Under the pieces are notes generated by a model. The model was given only the letters and a program-made list of their open reading frames with translations, had not been told where the DNA came from and ran no database searches. Below are positions 1 through 5,997 of a stretch of 6,305 nt of DNA, in pieces. The position numbers and the translations under genes were made by a program. The stretch's first letter is position 1. Every line of letters starts with the position of its first letter. Origin of the DNA: Chroococcopsis sp964623815 (GTDB lineage: Bacteria > Cyanobacteriota > Cyanobacteriia > Cyanobacteriales > Microcystaceae); contig CAZUVR010000138.1 of the NCBI GenBank assembly GCA_964623815.1, positions 1-6,305 on the forward strand, in the 5' to 3' direction.

Positions 1-12
1 AAGTCCAAAAAG

Positions 13-43
13 TCCCCCTTTCCAAGGGGGATTTAGGGGGATC
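13..43. repeat. C-run/G-run inverted repeat with repeated GGGGGAT
   Basis: TCCCCCTT (13-20) and AAGGGGGA (24-31) are perfect 8-bp complements separated by a 3-base loop. GGGGGAT then occurs twice in direct order (26-32 and 36-42). This arrangement resembles a dispersed intergenic repeat often seen in cyanobacterial genomes; that likeness is from memory, not from a search. It lies just upstream of the ABC transporter gene, and its in-frame TAG (34-36) limits how far upstream that gene can start. It could fold as a hairpin in RNA, but no T-run follows, so I do not call a terminator. Confidence 0.6.
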
Positions 44-56
44 AAACCTACTTTCC

Positions 57-84
57 CCAACTGCCAACTCCCAACTCCCAACCC
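57..84. repeat. Degenerate heptanucleotide tandem repeat (CCAACTC-type)
   Basis: Four consecutive 7-base units can be read: CCAACTG, CCAACTC, CCAACTC and CCAACCC. Short tandemly repeated heptamers are a known feature of cyanobacterial intergenic DNA. The array ends three bases before the ATG at 88, so it occupies the place where a ribosome binding site would normally be. Its copy number may vary between strains. Confidence 0.7.
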
Positions 85-87
85 CCT

Positions 88-2736
88 ATGCTCGAATCAA
101 TACTCTCCCCCCCTATTACTTTTAGAGGCAATAACCCCCTCACCCTCGATGACCCTGAAACCGCTTGGTTTATCGCCTCCGGTTGTGTTACCATCTTCGC
201 CACCCGATTATCGCCCACAGGTGTTGAGAATGCGCGTCGTTATCTGTTTAACGCTAACGCCGGTGACATACTTGTAGGAATCTCTGGAAAGATCCAGCTC
301 CTGGCGGTGGCTTTGGATCAAGCACAACTGCGCCGCCTACCGATGAAAAACCTTCTCACTCTGGCTATAGAAGGCGATCGAGAGGTAATCGAACTCTTAA
401 ATAGATGGTTAACTAGATTAGATGAAGACTCTCACCTCCCCTTGTACGAAAATCTCGAAAACTGCGCCGCTCATATAGCCTCGCGCGGACGATCGTTTTT
501 TGACCGTTTAGAACAAATAGAAAAGGAGGAACGGGAAGAACAATTTCAGAGATTTCTAACCCGCGAGAAGTTAACCGACTCGATTCGCACTTCCGCCCTC
601 GCCCGTTTAGCCTCCCTCGCCGGGCCCGAATTCAAGGAAACAAATACCTTTGTTTCTGGCTCTCCTTTATTAACAGCTCTCGGCGCGATCGGCCGCGTAC
701 AGGGTATAGACTTCCAAGCGCCCCACGCCTCGGAGAATAGGGAATCGATCGAGGGCTGTTTAGAAGCGATCGCCCGTTCCTCTCAGTGTCGTTTCCGGCG
801 CACTCTCTTAAGAAATCGCTGGTGGCGTTCCGAACACGGCCCCCTGTTGGGATTTCTCGCCGAGACAAACACACCCGTAGCCCTCTTACCCCATCGAGAA
901 AGAGGTAGCACTTATCGGCTTTTCAACCCCCTCACTGGTATCAGTCAACCCGTTACCGCTCATATCGCGGCTACCCTTACCCCCACCGTTTATACTTTTT
1001 ATCCTGCACTGCCCCCCGGCGTAACCAGTCCAGCCCGACTGTTCTGGTACGCAATTCGGGGCTATCATCGGGATTTTCTGGGGATTATCCTCCTCGGTGT
1101 CATCGGCACTTTATTCGGGATGATTACCCCGGCGGTAACGGCTATACTGATCGATCGCGCCATACCCAACGGCGATCGATCTCTATTGATACAGTTGGGT
1201 ATATTACTACTGACGGCGGCTTTCGGCGGCGCAATTTTCAAGTTATCTGAAGGTTTAGTTACCCTGCGAGTGGAGAAAGTGACGGACGTAAATCTACAGT
1301 TAACGGTGTGGGATCGTCTGCTACGACTTGCGCCGGGGTTCTTCCGCCGTTACGATTCCGGTAACTTGATCGATCGTCTCATCGCCATCCGCGAGATTCG
1401 CAGTCAATTGAGCGGCTCCACCTTACGCACTCTTTTAACCGGCGTTTTCTCTTTGTTGAACCTGGGCTTAATGTTTTTTTATAGTAGCAGTCTGGCTCTG
1501 GTGGGCTTCATTTTATCCCTGGTCATATTCTTGTTTACCCTATTTTCCAGCGTTCTCATCCTACGTCGGGAACGTGTTTCCGAAACTTTAGAGGGAGAAA
1601 TTTACGGGCTGACGCTACAGTTACTCGGTGGGATTCCTAAAATTCGCGTCGCTTGCGCGGAAGAAAGGGCTTTTGCCGCTTGGGCTGAACAATACGCCCG
1701 CAAAATCCGCCTGAATCTCATCGTTCAAACTCTCGATGACAGGCTCACTACTTTTAACGAGGCTCTACCTTTGCTCAGTTCGGTCTTAATATTCTGGTTT
1801 GCCGCATCCTCTTTACAATCCGGTAGTACGGATAAGCTAACACTGGGTTCATTCTTAGCTTTTAACGCGGCTTTCGCCAGTTATCTCGCCGGGGCGATCG
1901 GTCTAAGTAATACGGTGACAGATATACTCCGGATCATCCCCCTATGGGAAAGGGCAAAAGTAATCGTGCAATCACCCCCAGAATCAAACCCCAACCAGAC
2001 TCACCCCGGTATTCTCAAAGGCGGGGTTAAGGTAGATAACGTCTCTTTCCGCTATCGGGATTACGGCCCTTTGATTCTCGAAGGAGTGACGCTCTCAGCC
2101 GAGCCGGGGGAATTTATCGCCATAGTCGGCCTGAGTGGTTCCGGCAAATCGACCATTTTCCGTCTCCTACTCGGTTTTGAGAAACCCCTATCCGGGGCGG
2201 TGTATTACGATGGACAGGATTTATCAGCTTTAGATCTGTGCGCCTTGCGCCGTCAATTGGGAGTTGTGTTACAGAACGCCCGAATCATGCAAAATTCGAT
2301 CTTCGATAATATTACTGGAGGCGGTATCGCCACCATCGATCGAGCTTGGGAGGCTGCCCGTATGGCTGGAATCGCCGAAGAGATAGAGAGGTTGCCTATG
2401 GGAATGGACACTATTATCAATGAGGGGGGCGGTAATCTCTCCGGCGGACAACGGCAACGGCTACTCATCGCCCGCGCCCTGGTCAATGAGCCGAAAATCA
2501 TCTTGATGGATGAAGCCACCAGCGCTCTAGATAACGCCACTCAAGCTATAGTCACCGAAAGTTTAGAACGGTTGAAGGCGACTCGCATCGTTATCGCGCA
2601 CCGTCTCAGTACCATTCGGCAGGCCGAGCGTATCTATGTTCTCGACGGCGGCAGAATAGTTCAGGTCGGCTCTTTTGATGAGTTGAGGCAACAAGGAGGT
2701 TTGTTCACCCGTTTAATCGCCCGTCAATTGGAATAA
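88..2736 (+). CDS. NHLM/NHLP-type bacteriocin export ABC transporter, permease/ATPase subunit (non-peptidase type)
   Basis: This 882-residue inner-membrane ABC exporter half-transporter probably powers secretion of ribosomally made, modified peptides with HlyD-type partners. Residues 1 to about 310 are an N-terminal cytosolic region. Part of it (about 28-100) resembles the cyclic-nucleotide-binding-like fold of this family, and there is no C39 peptidase QxxxxCG motif. Hydrophobic segments follow at about 329-355, 365-387, 448-467, 468-492, 560-576 and 585-605. The ATPase domain (about 647-880) is complete: Walker A GLSGSGKST 681-689, Q-loop Q729, signature LSGGQ 784-788, Walker B IILMDE 804-809 with catalytic E809, D-loop SALD, and H-loop H838. 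Overall length and layout match the NHLM ABC2 family. The ATG at 88 is the only ATG after the in-frame stop at 34-36, but it has no Shine-Dalgarno. The adaptor gene follows after 11 bases. Exporter type is well supported; the cargo is unknown. Confidence 0.9.
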   Translation: MLESILSPPITFRGNNPLTLDDPETAWFIASGCVTIFATRLSPTGVENARRYLFNANAGDILVGISGKIQLLAVALDQAQLRRLPMKNLLTLAIEGDREVIELLNRWLTRLDEDSHLPLYENLENCAAHIASRGRSFFDRLEQIEKEEREEQFQRFLTREKLTDSIRTSALARLASLAGPEFKETNTFVSGSPLLTALGAIGRVQGIDFQAPHASENRESIEGCLEAIARSSQCRFRRTLLRNRWWRSEHGPLLGFLAETNTPVALLPHRERGSTYRLFNPLTGISQPVTAHIAATLTPTVYTFYPALPPGVTSPARLFWYAIRGYHRDFLGIILLGVIGTLFGMITPAVTAILIDRAIPNGDRSLLIQLGILLLTAAFGGAIFKLSEGLVTLRVEKVTDVNLQLTVWDRLLRLAPGFFRRYDSGNLIDRLIAIREIRSQLSGSTLRTLLTGVFSLLNLGLMFFYSSSLALVGFILSLVIFLFTLFSSVLILRRERVSETLEGEIYGLTLQLLGGIPKIRVACAEERAFAAWAEQYARKIRLNLIVQTLDDRLTTFNEALPLLSSVLIFWFAASSLQSGSTDKLTLGSFLAFNAAFASYLAGAIGLSNTVTDILRIIPLWERAKVIVQSPPESNPNQTHPGILKGGVKVDNVSFRYRDYGPLILEGVTLSAEPGEFIAIVGLSGSGKSTIFRLLLGFEKPLSGAVYYDGQDLSALDLCALRRQLGVVLQNARIMQNSIFDNITGGGIATIDRAWEAARMAGIAEEIERLPMGMDTIINEGGGNLSGGQRQRLLIARALVNEPKIILMDEATSALDNATQAIVTESLERLKATRIVIAHRLSTIRQAERIYVLDGGRIVQVGSFDELRQQGGLFTRLIARQLE
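766..773. repeat. HIP1 octamer (GCGATCGC)
   Basis: A perfect GCGATCGC palindrome, the cyanobacterial highly iterated palindrome, lies inside the ABC transporter gene. It supports a cyanobacterial host and long residence of this gene in such a genome. Confidence 0.85.
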
Positions 2737-2740
2737 GGAG
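2735..2740 (+). promoter_or_regulatory. Ribosome binding site of the HlyD gene
   Basis: AAGGAG overlaps the last two bases of the ABC gene's TAA stop and sits 7 bases before the ATG at 2748. A strong Shine-Dalgarno overlapping the upstream stop fixes the start of the adaptor gene and points to co-transcription and translational coupling of the two exporter genes. Confidence 0.85.
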
Positions 2741-2747
2741 TAAAGTC

Positions 2748-4358
2748 ATGACAGATAATAAGAACTTTTTCCGTCAACAATCCCTAGAGCGGCTATCGTC
2801 GCCGGAAGGATTGGATCAGTTGATGGAGGTACTCGATCGCCGCGATTGGCTCCCTCTGTCTGCTTTAGGGGTTTTTGTCCTCGCCGGCATCGTTTGGAGC
2901 GTCGTCGGTAGAATCCCCGTCGCTATTACCGGTGAGGGTATACTGCTTCACCCCGGTAGGGTGGTAGAACTTCAGTCGCCGGTGAGCGGGCAATTACAAG
3001 AATTAAAGGTGCAGGTGGGCGATTGCATTAAGAAAAATGCTACCATCGCCACGATCGATCCCTCTTTAATTCCCGAGAAGTTGAAGCAGGAAAATGAGAA
3101 ACTAGCTCAACTGCAGAAACAGAGCCAAGAAGTGGGCTACTTGCAAAAACAAAGCACCGATTCGGAACTAGCTGCGCTCCAGGGGCAACAAGAAGCGAAA
3201 AATCAACGTTTACGGGCGGCGATCGCCAATAGTAGCAGCATCAAGGAACAAGAACTAGAAGCGATTCGACAAGAAAGAATCGCCATAGAACAGCGGTTAC
3301 AAACGGCGGCGAACCTATCGGCGACACTGCGGGAAAAAGAGCTGACGGCACTAGCCCAACAACAGCTCAGTCTTCAGAAAGAACTAGACACTAATCAGGC
3401 CCTCGCACCGGGATTGAAAGAGCGTTTCGAGAAACGTAAACTTTTGAGCGAGCAGGGGGCCATATCTTCCGATCAACTTTTCCAGGCCCGACAGGAATAC
3501 GAACAAACCATACAGCAGGTGTTCCGTCTCCGGACACAATTAAAACAAGTAGATTTACAGAGAGCAGAGGCGCGTCAGAAGTATGTTAATAATCTCAACA
3601 ACATCGCCGCAGATAACGCCCGGTTGAAAGCCCTGAAGCTTAGAGAATCGGAAGTGGAACAGAAATATTCCGAGGCACTCAATAGTATTTCGATTTTGAA
3701 AGCGGAGATACAGGAGTTAGAAACCCGGGCGCTCCGGCTGCAACAAGAGAATCGAGAGGCTCAAAATCAACGGGGTAATCTGATTTTAGATACTAAAGGT
3801 AATATCGCTCAACTGTCGAAACAGTATCAAGATAGTAGGAGGATAGAGAGTCCTTATTCTGGTTGTATTCTGGAATTGACTACTAGAAGGGGTTCGGTGC
3901 TGTCTCAGGGTAGCCGTATCGGTTCGATCGCTTTAAGCGATTCGGGGCCCCTGGAAAATGTGAGTTATTTTCCCGTCGGGGATGGAAAAAAAATCAAGCC
4001 TGGTATGAAAATTTCCGTTACCCCCTCTAACGTGCGGCGGGAACAGTACGGCGGGATTAGAGGAATAGTAACCCATGTGTCCAGTTATCCGATAACGAAG
4101 GAGGGGGCGGCGAGTCTCGTCGGTAACGCTCAATTAGTGGAGAGTTTAATCGCTAAAGTGGGGCCTGTAATCGAGGTACGCTCTCGATTAGAAACCGATT
4201 CCTCTACGCCTAGCGGTTATCGTTGGTCTTCATCTTCCGGCCCGGAAAATGTGGATATTTCCGCCGGTATCACCGGGAGCGCTCGCGTCACCGTCGAGGA
4301 ACAAGCCCCCATAACTTTAGTTATCCCGATTTTAAGACAGTGGACGGGGATCTATTAG
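2748..4358 (+). CDS. NHLM/NHLP bacteriocin system secretion protein (HlyD-family membrane-fusion adaptor)
   Basis: This 536-residue periplasmic adaptor is anchored in the inner membrane and would link the ABC exporter to an outer-membrane channel. A cytosolic N-terminus (1-34) carries the SSPEGLDQLMEV-like stretch typical of NHLM adaptors. One transmembrane helix follows at 35-54. The first half of the lipoyl-like domain contains QSPVSGQL (76-83). A long, Q/E/K-rich coiled coil spans about 108-360. The second lipoyl half contains IESPYSG (366-372), and a beta-barrel region about 400-515 contains GMKISVTPSNV (419-429) and the YGGIRG segment (434-439). The C-terminus is hydrophobic (IPILRQWTGIY). 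Within the coiled coil, residues 133-219 form three 29-residue repeats. The length is usual for the family. It is the second gene of the operon, 11 bases after the ABC gene. A generic HlyD adaptor for another peptide is the main alternative. Confidence 0.9.
   Translation: MTDNKNFFRQQSLERLSSPEGLDQLMEVLDRRDWLPLSALGVFVLAGIVWSVVGRIPVAITGEGILLHPGRVVELQSPVSGQLQELKVQVGDCIKKNATIATIDPSLIPEKLKQENEKLAQLQKQSQEVGYLQKQSTDSELAALQGQQEAKNQRLRAAIANSSSIKEQELEAIRQERIAIEQRLQTAANLSATLREKELTALAQQQLSLQKELDTNQALAPGLKERFEKRKLLSEQGAISSDQLFQARQEYEQTIQQVFRLRTQLKQVDLQRAEARQKYVNNLNNIAADNARLKALKLRESEVEQKYSEALNSISILKAEIQELETRALRLQQENREAQNQRGNLILDTKGNIAQLSKQYQDSRRIESPYSGCILELTTRRGSVLSQGSRIGSIALSDSGPLENVSYFPVGDGKKIKPGMKISVTPSNVRREQYGGIRGIVTHVSSYPITKEGAASLVGNAQLVESLIAKVGPVIEVRSRLETDSSTPSGYRWSSSSGPENVDISAGITGSARVTVEEQAPITLVIPILRQWTGIY
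3144..3404 (+). repeat. Three 29-codon repeats in the HlyD coiled coil
   Basis: Adaptor residues 133-161, 162-190 and 191-219 align without gaps at a 29-residue period. Matching positions are E140/E169/E198, L141/L170/L199, A143/A172/A201, L144/I173/L202 and L155/L184/L213. The shared core is an EL-x-A-L/I pattern followed by L eleven residues later. The units have diverged at the DNA level, so any duplication is old. Plain heptad periodicity in a Q/E/L-rich helix could give part of this match. Confidence 0.5.
3219..3226. repeat. HIP1 octamer (GCGATCGC)
   Basis: This is the second perfect HIP1 palindrome of the window, inside the HlyD gene near the end of the first 29-codon repeat. No HIP1 octamer or CGATCG core was found downstream of 3930. 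Confidence 0.85.
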
Positions 4359-4363
4359 GTTTA

Positions 4364-4407
4364 TTTACAGCTCTTTTCAAATTATCTATATTTTTGTAGT
4401 ATATAAT
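4364..4407 (+). promoter_or_regulatory. Candidate promoter region of rtcB
   Basis: The 78-base gap between the HlyD and rtcB genes is AT-rich and holds two promoter-like options. TTTACA (4364-4369) is 17 bases from TATATT (4387-4392), a reasonable sigma-70-type pair. A perfect TATAAT lies at 4402-4407 but lacks a convincing -35 box at the usual distance. Either would place transcription start within about 40 bases of the rtcB ATG. There is no hairpin-plus-T-run terminator after the HlyD stop, so read-through from the exporter operon is also possible. Confidence 0.45.
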
Positions 4408-4421
4408 AATACAAGAAAGAT

Positions 4422-4428
4422 GAGAAGG
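4422..4428 (+). promoter_or_regulatory. Ribosome binding site of rtcB
   Basis: GAGAAGG ends 8 bases before the ATG at 4437. It is purine-rich and well spaced, and it supports this ATG as the start. Confidence 0.7.
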
Positions 4429-4436
4429 TAAAATAT

Positions 4437-5618
4437 ATGCCCTACGAAGCTCTGAGCCTATCTACCCCCGTACCCGTACTATCCTGGGCGGGGCATGAAT
4501 TAGCCCCGAATGAGGCGAAAATGGCCTGTAACGTAGCCTCCCTACCCTTCGTTTTCAAACAAGTGTCCTTAATGCCCGATGTTCACCTCGGCAAAGGTGC
4601 CTTAGTAGGCTCGGTGATAGCGACGAAAGAAACCATCATCCCCGCCGCTGTAGGTGTAGATATTGGCTGTGGTATGGCAGCTTTACAAATGCCCTTTACG
4701 GCGGATCAATTAGAAGGGAAACTGAAGAAAATCCGCCTGGATATAGAAGCTGAAATTCCGGTAGGCTTCAACGAAAATAAAGATATAGAAAAAGCCGTAT
4801 CTAACTGGCGGGGTTGGGATGACTTCAGACACTTACATAAAGGTGTACAGAAACTGGATAAAAAAGCTATACATCAACTAGGTTCTTTAGGTGGTGGCAA
4901 TCACTTTATCGAAGTATGTCTCGATGAAAATAACGGTGTCTGGCTCATGCTTCATTCCGGTTCTAGAGGTATCGGCAATCAGTTAGCCCAATGCCATATT
5001 AATACGGCTAAAGATTTAGCCAGACTCGCTAGCGAAAAATTACCCGATCCCGATTTAGCCTATTTTGTAGAAGGGACAGAAGAATTCGCCCGCTACTGGC
5101 ACGATTTACAATGGGCGCAAGAATACGCGCTCTACAATCGAGAAGTCATGCTCAATAGATTTAAGCGGATTGTGGAGAAACATTTAGTCGGTGGTAAACC
5201 AACTAAACCCTTACTTACGGTTAACTGTCATCATAATTATGCGGTTAAAGAAAGTCATTTTAATGAGGAGGTTTATGTCACCCGAAAAGGTGCGGTAAGA
5301 GCCAGAGAAACCGATTACGGCATTATCCCCGGGTCGATGGGTGCTAAATCCTTCATCGTCAAAGGAAAAGGGAATCACGATAGTTTCTGTTCCTGCTCTC
5401 ACGGCGCGGGGCGATTGATGTCGAGAAATAAAGCTAAAGAAGCTTTTACCCTAGACGATTTGATCCAACAAACCGAGGGAGTGGAATGTCGAAAAGATAC
5501 TCGCTTTATCGATGAAATTCCCGGAGCTTATAAGCCTATTGAAAAAGTCATGAGCCAGCAGGCAGATTTAGTAGAAATTGTGGCTACTTTAAAACAGGTC
5601 GTCTGTGTGAAGGGCTAA
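4437..5618 (+). CDS. rtcB: RtcB family RNA ligase (RNA-splicing ligase)
   Basis: RtcB joins RNA ends carrying 2',3'-cyclic phosphate or 3'-phosphate to 5'-OH ends, using GTP and Mn2+ through a histidine-GMP intermediate; in bacteria it acts in RNA repair. At 393 residues it is close to the E. coli enzyme (about 408). Visible motifs: MPDVHLGKG (46-54), GVDIGCGM (73-80) with metal ligands D75 and C78, GGGNHF (152-157) with N155 and H156, LHSGSRG (172-178) with H173, CHHNY (264-268) with likely ligand H266, and SHGAGR (321-326) with the guanylylated H322. The 17-residue spacing of H156/H173 equals that of H168/H185 in E. coli. All catalytic residues are present, so it should be active. The ATG at 4437 has a good ribosome site and fits the family N-terminus. 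No archease, rtcA or rtcR is nearby. Unlike the exporter genes, it contains no CGATCG hexamer. Confidence 0.95.
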   Translation: MPYEALSLSTPVPVLSWAGHELAPNEAKMACNVASLPFVFKQVSLMPDVHLGKGALVGSVIATKETIIPAAVGVDIGCGMAALQMPFTADQLEGKLKKIRLDIEAEIPVGFNENKDIEKAVSNWRGWDDFRHLHKGVQKLDKKAIHQLGSLGGGNHFIEVCLDENNGVWLMLHSGSRGIGNQLAQCHINTAKDLARLASEKLPDPDLAYFVEGTEEFARYWHDLQWAQEYALYNREVMLNRFKRIVEKHLVGGKPTKPLLTVNCHHNYAVKESHFNEEVYVTRKGAVRARETDYGIIPGSMGAKSFIVKGKGNHDSFCSCSHGAGRLMSRNKAKEAFTLDDLIQQTEGVECRKDTRFIDEIPGAYKPIEKVMSQQADLVEIVATLKQVVCVKG

Positions 5619-5819
5619 AACCGCTCAAGGTAGAGATGCAGAGGCATAGATAATTTTTTACTGTGCTTATTGCCCTATCTATAGTTGAATAGTCTTTGGA
5701 AATAGGATAGCCCATTACTATCCAATTCATTTGAATAATGGCAATAAACAAATTCTATTTAATTCGATAGTATAAACTCATCGTAAAAATAGGAGTAGCT
5801 CTCGCCCTTTAACTAATCT
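5619..5819. other. AT-rich non-coding stretch after rtcB with short inverted repeats
   Basis: I see no credible gene in these 201 bases. They hold a weak hairpin (ATGC 5636-5639 / GCAT 5644-5647) followed by a T6 run (5654-5659), and the nested inverted repeats described separately at 5667-5747. AGGAG (5791-5795) resembles a ribosome site, but the next ATG (5820) is 24 bases away, too far to be a normal pairing. Confidence 0.5.
5667..5747. repeat. Nested inverted repeats downstream of rtcB
   Basis: TTATTGCC (5667-5674) is the exact reverse complement of GGCAATAA (5740-5747). Inside it, GGATAG (5705-5710) pairs with CTATCC (5718-5723) around a 7-base loop, and CCTAT (5674-5678) could alternatively pair with ATAGG (5702-5706). 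Possible readings are a 3'-end RNA structure of the rtcB transcript, a terminator without a T-run, or the remains of a small mobile element. An 8-bp match in AT-rich DNA can also arise by chance. Confidence 0.35.
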
Positions 5820-5997
5820 ATGAATATAGACTTAATGGAATTAGCTCTAGATTTGATAATAACTTACTGGTCTGATTTTCCCTGGATGCTAGAGCTAAAA
5901 AAAGTCGAACGCCTCTGAATTACCCGAAATAGAAGATCAGGTGGTGGCTATTTCCCCGGTAGCTAATACCAAATCCTGTTTTAGCATTCCTAAATGA
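5820..5997 (+). pseudogene. Possible broken small reading frame, about 58 codons, frameshifted at an A7 run
   Basis: I do not recognise this gene. The ATG at 5820, just after an in-frame TAA (5814-5816), opens a frame beginning MNIDLMELALDL and ending in TGA at 5916-5918. Shifting frame in the A7 run (5897-5903) continues it into a plausible acidic stretch, SELPEIEDQVVAISPVAN, ending at TGA 5995-5997. Reading six A's instead of seven gives one uninterrupted frame of about 58 codons. There is no ribosome site at a normal distance. The last residues may already lie in the adjacent insertion sequence. It may be a decayed gene, a gene needing slippage, a sequencing error, or chance. Confidence 0.25.
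5841..5898. repeat. Perfect 10-bp inverted repeat
   Basis: TTAGCTCTAG (5841-5850) and CTAGAGCTAA (5889-5898) are exact reverse complements separated by 38 bases. The right arm runs directly into the A7 tract. The pair lies inside the possible broken reading frame. It could be a binding site, a hairpin stem, or a remnant of mobile-element ends. Confidence 0.45.

Noticed and set aside
13..43. A terminator of an upstream gene
   Set aside because: The stem is strong but no T-run follows on either strand, and the motif looks like a dispersed repeat.
632..874. An 80-residue minus-strand reading frame inside the ABC gene
   Set aside because: It is antisense to a continuous, well-supported gene, with an Arg-rich composition typical of reading GC-rich codons backwards.
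2253..2540. A 95-residue minus-strand reading frame inside the ABC gene
   Set aside because: It is antisense to the most conserved ATPase motifs (signature, Walker B), has no start signals and has low-complexity content; it is a shadow.
3144..3404. A recent tandem duplication in the HlyD gene
   Set aside because: The units match only at the protein-pattern level; the nucleotide sequences differ too much for a recent event.
5636..5659. A rho-independent terminator for rtcB (hairpin plus T6)
   Set aside because: The stem is only 4 bp and is separated from the T-run by six bases, too weak to call.
5584..5730. A minus-strand frame of about 48 codons starting at ATG 5730-5728
   Set aside because: It overlaps the 3' end of rtcB, has no recognisable motif and no ribosome site, and is of a length expected by chance.
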